From NCBI GenBank assembly GCA_023105745.1, contig JALGQZ010000004.1:8753951-8817950 (forward strand): 64,000 bases of DNA, given 5' to 3'. The notes under the pieces were generated by a model. The model had not been told where the DNA came from, searched no databases, and saw only the letters and a program-made list of their open reading frames with translations. A program made the position numbers and the translations under genes. This document shows, in pieces, positions 10,934-21,100 of this stretch. How positions within the stretch are numbered: position 1 is the stretch's first letter; every line of letters begins with the position of its first letter. The DNA comes from Austropuccinia psidii (taxonomy: Eukaryota > Basidiomycota > Pucciniomycetes > Pucciniales > Sphaerophragmiaceae).

Positions 10934-12201
10934 GACTCAAGACTATGCTTCCCACCACAATAGGTACAAAGACCCTCCTTGATTCTTCTTTCTTTTTTGG
11001 AGTTCATGAGCTTAAAGTCTTTATTCAATAAAGAAGAATGGGGCTTGTCCCTCTTCTGAAAATTCTTCTTCTTCTTATGACTTGAACTTGAAGAATTTTG
11101 AGGATGAGAAGAATTTGACTTTGAGGCTTCTGGCTTCATCTCTTGATGATGACTCTTTTCATTTTGCCTCTCATGGTACCTGGTATCAAGTTCCAGGGTA
11201 ACGTCCATTAAGTCTTGAAGAGAGTCAATTCTCGCAGGATGAGAGGCCAATTGATCCAAAATCCTGGATGGCAATCCCTTCCTGAAATGATGGATGAGAG
11301 CTCTTTCACCCCAATCCCCCATTCTTGAGACTAAACTTCTGAAATCAGCAATGTATAAGGATACATGCCCACCTTCTTTCATTCTTAAAGAATCCAATTC
11401 TGCTTCAGCTTTTCTGACTTCATTCGGGTCATCAAATAGAGTGAAGAGTGGAGATTCAAATAAAGGCCAAGAATTGAGAAGATAATTTGAGTCTTGATTA
11501 GTGAGATTGGAAAGATAAGGCTCAATCCATTTTGCAGCCCTGCCAATGAGAAATCAAGTGGCATAAAGGACCTTCTTTCTGTCTTGAGAAAAGTTTGCCA
11601 GATCATTATGAAAAATCAATTGACAGGACTGAATAAAGCTTCTAACTTTGAAGGGCTGAGTCCCATCAAAGCATTCCGGTGCCTTCATAGATGGAGTCTT
11701 GAGGGCTGGTGGTCTTGATGCTTCAGAAGAGGAAGCTGTTTGAAGATTGGCCATAATCTGAGTCATTTGCTGCATGATGGCCAATAAAGATGGTTCAGAC
11801 TGATGAGAGACAGGCTGATTAGACTTGGCTAGAGTTGGCCCTCCAGTACCTTGGGATGCTTCCACCGGAGCAGGAGCACCTTCAGTACCATCAGACTCTT
11901 CCTCTTCCACAGAATTCTCCTCCTCCTCTTCACCATCTTCACCTGGACCTTTGAAAATAGTCCTTGAAGTTCCTGGAAATCCGCCAACTACTCCTGAAAA
12001 TGAACTTGATCTTCTGGGCCCTCTTCCTTCCTTCCTGGATGGTGCTTCTCCTTCCATGCGGGGTCCTCTATCTAATTGGGCCCTCAGTTGAGGAACTGCT
12101 GGGGTTCCATCTAGAGGAGCTCTTGGAGTTGGAGTGAGAACAGCTTGAGCTCTGGCCTGAGATCTTGTCTTTCTTCCCGGAGGTGAATGTTGAACAGGCA
12201 T
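10864..12201 (-). pseudogene. D gag (capsid and zinc knuckle) with one internal stop
   Basis: One frame from ATG at 12201 to 10864, about 445 codons, interrupted by a single TGA at 11556-11554 just after VLYAT. The N-terminus is basic and Pro/Ala rich (SPPGRKTRSQARAQ), followed by an acidic Glu-rich run and a capsid-like region (APECFDGTQPFKVRSFIQSC, then GRAAKWIEPYLSN after the stop, and LRMKEGGHVSLYIADFRSLV). Near the end is one zinc knuckle, C-x2-C-x3-H-x4-C (CTYCGGKHSLESC). The ATG is chosen because the protein-like sequence begins there and low-complexity leader lies upstream. I recall almost identical gag proteins from Austropuccinia. Confidence 0.93.
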
Positions 12202-13002
12202 GATATCAGGAACAAAATTGAAATAAAAGAATAAAAATCAAAATTTTCTTGAAGTGAAAAAGGTCAAAAATCAAATCTTGAGGAAAATGAATGAATCAAC
12301 ATGAAAACCTTCAAGTACGTCCATAAATCAAAATCAAATGAAGTCTTGAAGTCAAAATCAAATCAATGTCTTGAAGAATCAATGAATAAAAATGTAATCT
12401 TGAGGTAAATCAATCAATCAAAATCAAATGAATTCTTCAAGTCAATAAATCAATGAATCAAATCAATCAAAATGAAAATCTTTCAGAAGATCAATCAATC
12501 AAAATGAATTCTTGAGGCAAAATCAGTTTATGTCAAAATTCTTGATGTGAAAAATCAGCAAAATCAATGAAATCTTCAGGTCAATCAATTTTCTTGAGGT
12601 CAATATCAAATATGTCAAATCAATCAATCAATCAAAATCAAGTGAATTCTTCTTTAAAAACCAAAATTCTTGAAGAATGAATCAATTATGAATCTTGATG
12701 TGAAGAACGTGTCTGAAGACCTTGATGAAAAAATTTGAAAATCAAAGAAAATCAAGATGACGCCTGAATTATGAATGAAATGAAAGTTTGATGATTTGAA
12801 AAGATTTTAAAAAGAATAACAAAAATAAAATGGGTCAGCTTTCAATTTTCAAAATGAAGAATGAATGAATGAAAATTGAGAGATGACAATGAATCATTAA
12901 GCTCATAAGCGTAAAAGAATCATAATTTTGATGAAATGAGTGAATGAAATTATAAAGAAAGAATGAACATAATGAAAAGGAATTATGAGTTAATGAATAT
13001 AA
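12202..13002 (-). other. Leader of element D, low complexity
   Basis: The 800 bp between the 5' LTR and gag are built of degenerate repeats of AATCAATCAAAATCAAATGA and TTCTTGAAG-like words. No tRNA primer-binding site is obvious next to the LTR end (the minus strand reads TTATATTCATTAACTC). Self-priming as in Tf1-type elements is one possibility, not shown here. Confidence 0.6.
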
Positions 13003-14450
13003 TGTCACAGGGGCTCTAGTGAAAATACAAGAGTGGCCTGGCACTCAGCAATCAGGGAGCTCACTTGGAAGACTCCAAAAGAATAAAGAATAAAATAATA
13101 AGAATGAATTCCTCTAAAAGATATGCAGGTACAAGATGAGATGCAAAAGAGGAAAGGGAAGCCAGATGGTCAAAGAGCCGACCAAGTAAGTCCTTAATCA
13201 CTTTTTCAACCTTCCAAAAATGAATAATGGAATTAGTAAGCATATGACCACCAAATATCCATTGACAGGCGAAGAAAGAGAAAGAGAAAGGTGCTAAATG
13301 ACTGACTTAATAATATCAGTATTTGCGTAACTAAAATGAAAAGAAAATAAAGATAAAATAAAATCAAAGTATATTAATTAACTGGGGAAAAACCCCCCAG
13401 GGTGGAAAGGGAAACCGGTATATGTGAAAAGTTGGGAGCTTGAGTTCTTCAGGCTGAAAACTGATCTGTATTGATTGTTTTGGGAATTGATACAGCTGGC
13501 TAATATTGAAATTGCATTGGGTTGAATGAACTTCCCATGCTTGAAAATGAAATACAGTTCTTGATGGATCCAGACTGTATTGAAATTAATATGGTTGCCA
13601 AGATTGATTGAGTGGAGCTTTGACACTTGACAACTTCTTTTGGCACTGCCTCTTGAATACACTTTCAGAATGAATTGACAGTATTCCCTTGGAAGGGATA
13701 CTTGGAGTGAGAATAACCAATGACTGCTTGATGGCGTCATTGGTCTTTGACGCTGAGACACTTGCTCTGGGGCCTTGATGATTCCTCTGAATGATTGGGT
13801 GCCTTGATGACGTGATGAGATGTTGGAATGTTGAAATGACCATTTGATATTTCCACCATTGAATTGCTGTTGAAAAATGATGCACAATGATATATAACAT
13901 CATTTATGGCATATTGGTTCATTGGCAAGAAGATTACGTCCAAAGGTCTTGAGATGGAAAGGCAGAAGGGAAAAGGATGGATGTGATGGCTTCAGAGCTT
14001 GGAAAGGTGTTTCTGGGCCCTTTGGGGTTTTTGGCCACTTTTGGGTTCTGAGCCAAAACCTCGCCCAAAAGGCAGGAAAGTGTCTTGTGGACACTTTGCG
14101 TCAAAGTGCGCAAAAATGTGCAAAATGTGCAAATGTGCGCAAATATGCGCAAAAGTGCGCAAATGCGCATTATGATCCCAAATGGCCAAAAACAGCCATT
14201 TGGGCCATTTCCCCTGGTTTTGAGGGAAATGACCAGAAATACCCATTTGGGCATAAATTGCCGCTATGGGTTCTGGATTGAGGTGAAGGGCCATGAAGGC
14301 CCCAAAACACAAATGGCCATAAATGGTCCATAAGATGATGACATGGCCATATTGGCCACTGGTGATGGATATGGCCAATTGGCCATAAAAGAACTGTGGC
14401 TTGATATGCCATATGGGGATCCAAGGAGGTGAATTGCCATGGTTGTGACA
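13003..14450 (-). repeat. 5' LTR of element D
   Basis: 1448 bp with the same ends and internal order as 4919-6414. It shares a TATATATA-type block near 13890, the GCGCAAA array, and a GGCCATATTGGCC-rich region. Its outer edge at 14450 abuts the X gag sequence in the middle of a conserved gag motif, so this side is a true insertion junction. Confidence 0.93.
14098..14172 (+). repeat. GCGCAAA array in the 5' LTR of D
   Basis: Six to seven imperfect copies of TGCGCAAAA or TGTGCAAA. It is shorter than the counterpart in the other LTR. Confidence 0.7.
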
Positions 14451-16100
14451 ACTTCTTCCAACAGTGCTGGGCCCATTGATAGGTCCAAGTTGTGGAAATA
14501 GGTGGAGAATTCATTCTTTAGCTAAACATTTTCTATATTCAATACTTGTGGGTTGAAAATTCTTGTACCCTTATTTTGTGTCAGAGTTGTAGACATTCTT
14601 GGTAAGGTGTGCAGTAATTGTTCAATATCATTCATTTTACTGTTGCTACAACTTTGAGAATTTCTGAACTCATGTTGGAAGCTTTTTATTGAATTTATTA
14701 CTTAAATTTTATACATGTCTTCCTTAGATGTTAATTCTTGTTATAATTCTGTCTGTCTAGTATTATCAGAAATGACTTGATTCAACTTGATTTTCAATTT
14801 TGATACTTCTTGTTTTGGGTGTCAAAACACTTTTTCAAGGCAATTGTATATGTCTTTACTTAAGTAAATGAGTTATAAATATCATCAAGGACTTTCTTAT
14901 TATCTTCTTTCATAATATTTATGGCTTGTTTCATTCTTGTTTCAATTATGTCATCAATATTTAATTTAGAATATTTGTCTGTTAATTCTTTAATAATGGC
15001 AGATTTCTCATTTAACTTACTGCCAAAGGAATTGTCATCATTGGAAGTTTTAATTTTTGTTAAAGAAAATTCAAAATACATAAGTGCATTATTTATTTGG
15101 CTCAGACTTAAGTTATTTGTCTTAAGATTGTTACAAACTGATGAATTTCTATCAGAAATATGACTTTTCATGTCATTTATAGATATGTACAAGTTTGGAA
15201 TGCCATCCAGAATATCAGAAATCATTTCTGATATTTTAGTCTGGCGTCCTCCTTTTTCTGTACTTCTGTCATTGTTCTTGCTATCTGAAATACATTTTCC
15301 ATGGCATCCTGCTCAATCTTTGGGATTATTTAGCCCTGGCTGTAAGGTTTTGTAGCTGGTGCTTTGCCTTTGCCCTTTTTCTGGGGTTTTGGTTTCTTTT
15401 TCACATTGAAAGTGCTGCTGCTGGCTACTCAATCTGTTTTTGGGACTTGCTTGGGTGGTGGAGGGTTGTTTTTCCTCCATTCTGCTATTAAAAGCATCAT
15501 ATTTTTCTTTTCCATCAATGTATGCCATCAATTGAGTAACTTGCAAGTGTTGGGATGGCCCAGGAACCTTCTCACAGTCAGTTGAGAATTCATGCAGCTT
15601 TTCCACAGATCTGCAAGGATCTGGTACTCTTTCTGCTGCAATGCATTGTTGTAGGCCTTCTCACTGGGTTTGTATATGTCCACTGAGGCTTCTCATGGTG
15701 GTGTCAGCTCTGTTTGAAAGTAAAACAGTATTATCAGCTTCAGAATGGCATAATTTGTCAGTTTGGGATTCATTCACTGACCCTTTTCCTTCTGTAACTG
15801 ATTGGCTTCTGCCATAATCATGTCTATAACTTTTTTGGGAGCTGCTTGAGGGGTTATAGCTGGCTCCTGATCTGTTTTAAGGCATTACTATGATTAAAAA
15901 GTTTAAAAATAGCAATTTTATGTCAAAATCTTACTATTGGCCAAATTTGTATCTTTTTGAAGAATATTACTCATGTTCAAATTGATTAACTCTGGAGAAT
16001 TTGGTTCTGGTTAATTATTCGTAGTTATAATAAAAGTACTATCATTCTCATAATTGAAAGTACTTGTAGGGATAATTCTAGTTAATGTTGATGCATTTTC
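14451..16100 (-). pseudogene. X gag region, decayed
   Basis: The readable frame (call it frame 1) goes from about 15660 to 14860: EKLHEFSTDCEKVPGPSQ, a Gln-rich stretch, then ISDILDGIPNLYISINDMK, LKTNNLSLSQINNALM and IKELTDKYSKLNIDDIIETR. The latter is a coiled-coil-like segment typical of this gag family. A TGA at 15315-15313 interrupts it. At the 14451 end NEFSTYFHNLDLSMGPALLEEV is readable and is cut by the D LTR. Upstream, from about 16080, a piece NYENDSTFIITTNN suggests the gag N-terminus. A second frame overlaps it (see 15212-15880). No complete protein is possible. Confidence 0.8.
15212..15880 (-). pseudogene. X overlapping reading frame (frame 2) in gag
   Basis: In another frame than the gag frame, a protein-like sequence runs with a few stops: KKVIDMIMAEANQLQKEKG, then AYNNALQQKEYQILADLW, SCMNSQLTVRRFLGHPNTC, EKKNMMLLIAEWRKNNPPPP, a Lys-rich stretch, and IPKIEQDAMENVFQIARTM followed by QKKEDARLKYQK and TGA at about 15214. 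The Z element at 59.6-60.2 kb keeps the same motif series in its own second frame. The in-frame stops (after QKEKGQ, after LTPP, after CKLLN) mark decay. Confidence 0.65.
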
Positions 16101-16334
16101 AATTTTTTTCTTGTCTTACCATGTTTCCAGACACTAAAATTAATGAAAAAAGCAATTAATTAAGCAAAAAAAGTTTTTTCAAAAGAGAAAATGAAAGATA
16201 AGCCTCACTTATAATATGAAAAGCTTTGATTTTTATGAATTTGTTTTGAATTATAAGTATTTTTTTATGGAATTTTTAAATTTTTCAACATAAGAAAAAG
16301 AATTAAGAAGGTAAAAAAAATTCACAGGTAAAAT

Positions 16335-16352
16335 CTCATGGCTAAGCCCCCA
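16335..16352 (-). other. Primer-binding-site-like motif of X
   Basis: Four bases after the minus-strand LTR end the sequence reads TGGGGGCTTAGCCATGAG. The corresponding place in Z reads TGGTTCCTGGCCATGATT; both begin TGG and share CCATGA-ATTTTA just downstream. I could not assign the tRNA. Confidence 0.5.
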
Positions 16353-16356
16353 AATA

Positions 16357-18178
16357 TGAGATGTGGATATCAAACTTTGATTCAAAATCAAGTACTTTTC
16401 CTATCCTCAAAATCTTTTAAGGTAATAATATGAGTAAAAATGTTAAGAATTATGATTTTTCAAAGAAAAAGCACCAAATTTATTGTTTTTAACTGCATAA
16501 GTATAAAACAATAATATTATAAAGAATTATTTTTTTACCAACAATAAAAATTTATCCAAAAATACTCTACAAGAGATATTTAAGGTTACAAAAGAAATAT
16601 CTTCAAGAGCAATTTCAATTGGAATCAATTGAGAAAAAGACTGCAGGCAATTGATATAAGGGTAGAGTATTTAAGAAGAATGTTAAAGAGAAATCACACC
16701 CAAAACTGACCAGAGTGGATTTGGAAACAAAGTAAGAAATTTAACAATGATGAAAGATGCTTTAATTCACTTATGGGGTGGCTCAAGGGTAAAAATGCTA
16801 ATAAGAGTTACAAACAATGATTATAATCATTTTTCACGTGGTTAAAGGGTTTAAAATTACAAGAAAAGGGTGGTTGGAATCTTTTAGTCCTTGGTTTAAC
16901 AGTGTTTAAACTAATTATAAAAGGAAAAGATTCTAACATGAAGAGAAAAGTGGGGCAAAGGCATTCTTTTATAGCCACCCATTTTCTTCCTCCAAAAGTA
17001 AAATTTAATCTTTTCAGTCGTTAAAAACACTCTGACAACAGAAAAGATAATTATGGAATCATTGAACCCTGTTTTAGACCAAAAAAGGGCTGCCTTTAGC
17101 CCTTTTTTGCTAATTTCAGCTATTTTGGACCCTTAAATCAGCCATTGCTATAGTAATACCTAGTTTTACTCCTTCAAAACACGTCAGAACATGTGTAAGA
17201 GACTTAAAGGACAGGTAAAGCTGTTTTTTACAATAATTTTTTTGTCTTAAGGGTATTTTTACCCTCTTGGCAACAGTTTAAACTGCCCTGGTTGGTATCA
17301 AAACCTCACCATTAATTGAAACACAGACCATGTGAATCAATTCCAGGCCAAAAGTAATGAATTTTTGTGTGGATTTTGACATTTCATGCCTGTCAGCAAG
17401 GAATTTGGCAGTCTGGATCCCCCTTAGGGCCAAGACTCCTTTTTTTTCCCAGAGTCAATATTTCCAATTTATTTTTTCTTTAATTCCTCATCATGTATTA
17501 TACTTATAGTTTACATATGTAATTCAATTTATTTTTTACAGTAAACAACTGTAATGATTTACACCTTATATTCAAATTAAAGTTCACTTATGCAATACAT
17601 GCACATATTTTGACATTTCAATTGAAAATACTTCAATTCCTCATAACTTCTAAACTACACACAACACCTCAATTTTAACACAAAAATTGATGGTTAACAC
17701 CACATTTGATGTGAATTAAATTAAGGTTTTGAGGATTCTCAACTTTTGTACAGAAAATACTAAGAACTTAATCTAAGCTTATTTAGTGTTGAGTTACAGA
17801 AATTTTACCCAGAGGTGACCCCACCTTATTTTTTATCAGGAGTCCAATGGTGAAAAAATTTTCATATTTCTTTTTGTGGGATAAAAATTTATAATAATTC
17901 TTATTTAACATTTTTCCAAAAATATTTCAATTTTAGTATTTTTGTTAAAAATTTATTTTTGCTCAATTTTTTCAAGTAAAAATGTGTTTTCAAAATTTTA
18001 AATTCCCAAGTAATTTTTATTTTAAATTCTAATTAAAATTTTCATTTCCTATATTAATTTTATATTTATATTTTTATTTTGTTATTAATAATATAAATAA
18101 ATTTATTTTATTTATAATTGTGTACTTTATTATTATTTGTGTTCTTTTGGGTATATAAAAATACCTCTAAGGCTCACA
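16357..18178 (-). repeat. A-type LTR (copy A1), 5' LTR of X
   Basis: About 1822 bp. On the minus strand it begins TGTGAGCCTTAGAGGTA and ends CCACATCTCA. It matches 60562-62393 over its full length. The orientation is fixed by a TATA box (16972-16966) and by the PBS and gag that follow on the minus strand. Confidence 0.85.
16966..16972 (-). promoter_or_regulatory. TATA box of LTR A1
   Basis: The minus strand reads GGCTATAAAAGAATGCC. The same box in copy A2 is at 61198-61192, so it is conserved between the two LTRs and probably drives transcription of the element. Confidence 0.65.
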
Positions 18179-21100
18179 AAGTTAGGGCAGAACATGGGAC
18201 TAATATTAATTTTTTGCTCAATCGCAATGGAAGTCAATATCTTTCTCATGGGCTACAAGAGTTTTGTAATTAGAGATTAAAAAAGATGAAATTCACAACC
18301 CCATAATCCCCCAAGAAAAATCTTGTGTTGGAGAGAGAACATATATTCATAAGTTAAAAGGCCAGATAACTAGCTACTATTCTCATAAAATCCCTCACCC
18401 AAATTCCAGGGAAAAGAAGTCCCTAAAAGAACCTTCTTAAATAACATTACACAATGAAATACAAATGATAAAAAACTCCATTCCAAATAGGGCATAAGTA
18501 AAAATTTGATCTTTATTTACTGCCCCATCCAAGAAAAAAATTGTCCTTTGGTGAAATTGTGAAAAATGTAACTGGAAGATAATCCTGGAACATTTTAGAA
18601 TAATAAGAAGCAATCAAGTACCTTCAAATGAGAACATTTTTCCAAAACCTCCTGAGAACAATAACTCAGTCACTGACTTCTCCCATAACAGAAACACTGA
18701 AAGTAAGGTTGAATATTTTCAATATCAACATGATAGTAATAGCTCTAAGGAAGAAAGGTCAAGGAATATCAAAATGATTCAAAGTCAATATCCAGCAAAT
18801 GGTTCCCAAAATTTCAGTAATCAAATCAAATAATCATTGAATACATCATCAACAAAATATTGTGTTGATTTAAAAATTACTTCATAAAATGCACCCAAGG
18901 ATTTCTTTTATGTGATTAATGAATGAAATATCTCATCATCAAAAAGAAGAGCTAGCTAAGAAATAAAATAATTAAGCTTCAAAAATCCTTCTACCTAGAG
19001 AAAAGAAATGATTCAAATTAGAAAATCACTATTTATTTAAGCCCTGAAGAATAACTTGCATTCTCTGGTTCTGGAGGTGTTGTGGTAGAAATATTATTAC
19101 CAAAACAATGAAAATAAGGTTTAAATTTGGTACATCTCAAAAGAAATTTTGATAGAAATTTTTATTTTTTTAATAAGAGTAAAATTCTTTTCTCAAGGTT
19201 TCTCTAAACCAAAAGGCATATATTAAAATGATACCTTGTCTGCCAAAATAAAATTTGGCTCCTTCAGGTGCTTTCCAGCTATTTCTGCAGATAAGAACAT
19301 AAAAGTCCACTACATGGATGCAGTGGAAGTATTGTTTGACCGCGGAAATAGAAAAAGAAGTTTATACTACAATACAAAACTTCTCACCCTCACACTCCTT
19401 AATGAAATTATGAGAATCCAAGAAACCAGTATATTATTTGAAAAAATTGTTCTGGTATTGGTTCCTAGATATTTGAATTTTCCTCATATCAATTGATCCA
19501 TTTCCTACAGAAGCGAAGACTTGAATCTGTGTCACTGGAGATCACAAGTTGAAGTTCTATGTACACCTTCACATTGATTCTATGAAACTAGCTTCAAAAT
19601 AGTGTCTCGTATCAAATTGTAATTTACAGAGGACACCAAAAAGATATTTCTATTGAAATATTTTTAGATCAAAAAACTTCTTGAATATTAGAAAATGATT
19701 GATTGTAAGCCAGTGACAAATTAAATATTAAAGGTAGGCTCAGATGATGATCATCAGAGATTTTTATAATTGAAGAAATACTACCAAACATTCTTTAGAA
19801 AAATTGGCTCCAGGAAAGTGTTAACAATATGAGACCTGTCTTTTTCCACATCCCAGTAGTCTCAATTCTTTAAATAACCAGTATATTGTCATTGTCTGGA
19901 ATTTAGAAACCTCCTTTGGTATGTAAAAAGAACTCAATATTTTTCACTTTGTTTTGAAGTGAAAAGTATGTCTCTCTGTACCTACAGTGATTCTGACTAT
20001 GCTTACTGTAATTAAATTAAATTATCCATCTTGGGTTACATGACAAAGGTGGGGGATATCTACATACACTTGAAAAGTCAAAACAAGGTACTTTTTTAAC
20101 ATACTCCTTTAAATAATAATATAAGTAACAGTATTAAATAAGATAATACCTCCTCATTTCAGAACGACTTCTTGAAAACCTAAAGTTATCATTCTCATTG
20201 CCATTGCAGCTCTTGGAAGAAAAAAAGTGTGTGATTTCTCTAGTGAACAATTGTAAAGTTGATTAAATAAAAAAAGTAGTTTTATCTTACTCTTCATTTT
20301 ATACAAGGCTGAAATTAAAATAGCAAACTGAGGGAAAGTATACTCCCAATCAAGAAATTCCTCATAATTCCCTAGACAAGTCCCTAACTTGGCTGTAACA
20401 CCCCATATATTTAGAAAACTTTGGTTTTTTCAATGTAGTGAGGGAGGAGGGTCTCAGAAGAATTCTCTTGAATTAATGAATAATTAAGCACTAATTAATT
20501 ATTACAAGAACCTCACAAAAAAAGAGGTTTCCCAATTACCCAAATCCCCATTGTTTTTTAAATGTTTATTGGCACTGTTATTAAAATGAAATAGTAAATG
20601 AGATATGCTCTTGCCACCCGTTGACCTAGAGTGTTTATTACCTTCAACCACTTGGACTGCTATCATTTTCTATCTTCTCTTCAAAGAAAGTATAATGTAG
20701 TAAAATCCTCTAAAGAAGTTTCTTTTAATCAAAAAATTATGCTTAACTTAATTATTCATAAAATCACAATATCTCTCATCTTACAACATTTGTTGTGCTT
20801 TCATTCTTTGTTGTCTCTCCACATATAATATGAGATACCAATACATTATTTAGCATCTGTTACTATAGAGAAAATATTTTCATTTGGTTTATTTATTTCT
20901 TATTGAACTCTGAAAATTCCTCCTGAGACTTTTTTCAGATTCTTTATTCAGAAGTACATATTTGTCACTTTTATGTCCTACCTCATGAGTAGTTAGGGTT
21001 TGTAATGTGTTTTTGAAATATTAAAATCCCTCCTCCAGCTGTACTTAATTATATTATTTTTCAGATTCTTTTACTAAACTAAGTTCTATATTTATTTCTT

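Larger units (their letters stand above)
4919..14450 (-). mobile_element. Chromodomain Ty3/gypsy retrotransposon D, nearly full length
   Basis: A 9.5-kb element bounded by two similar LTRs (13003-14450 as 5', 4919-6414 as 3'), both TGTCACA to TGTGACA style with TG/CA ends. On the minus strand the order is 5' LTR, leader, gag with a zinc knuckle, aspartic protease, RT, RNase H, integrase, chromodomain, 3' UTR, polypurine tract, 3' LTR. This is the chromovirus (Tf1/sushi-like) arrangement. The element is inactive: gag has a stop, pol has a stop in RT, and catalytic residues of RT and integrase are changed. The flanks do not form a target duplication (CATGC on one side, ACTTC on the other). Confidence 0.95.
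14451..18178 (-). mobile_element. 5' end of LTR retrotransposon X
   Basis: On the minus strand: a 1.8-kb LTR (18178-16357), a PBS-like site, a leader, then gag down to 14451, where element D interrupts it. The remainder of X is not found on the other side of D, so X is truncated. X and the Z element at 56.5-64 kb are related: their gag blocks, PBS region and LTR ends resemble each other. Confidence 0.8.

Noticed and set aside
14451..14455. Target-site duplication ACTTC for element D
   Set aside because: The other side reads CATGC, so no duplication can be claimed.
19236..19496. 86-codon plus frame
   Set aside because: It opens with TTG, has no recognisable motif, and could not be tied to neighbouring exons.
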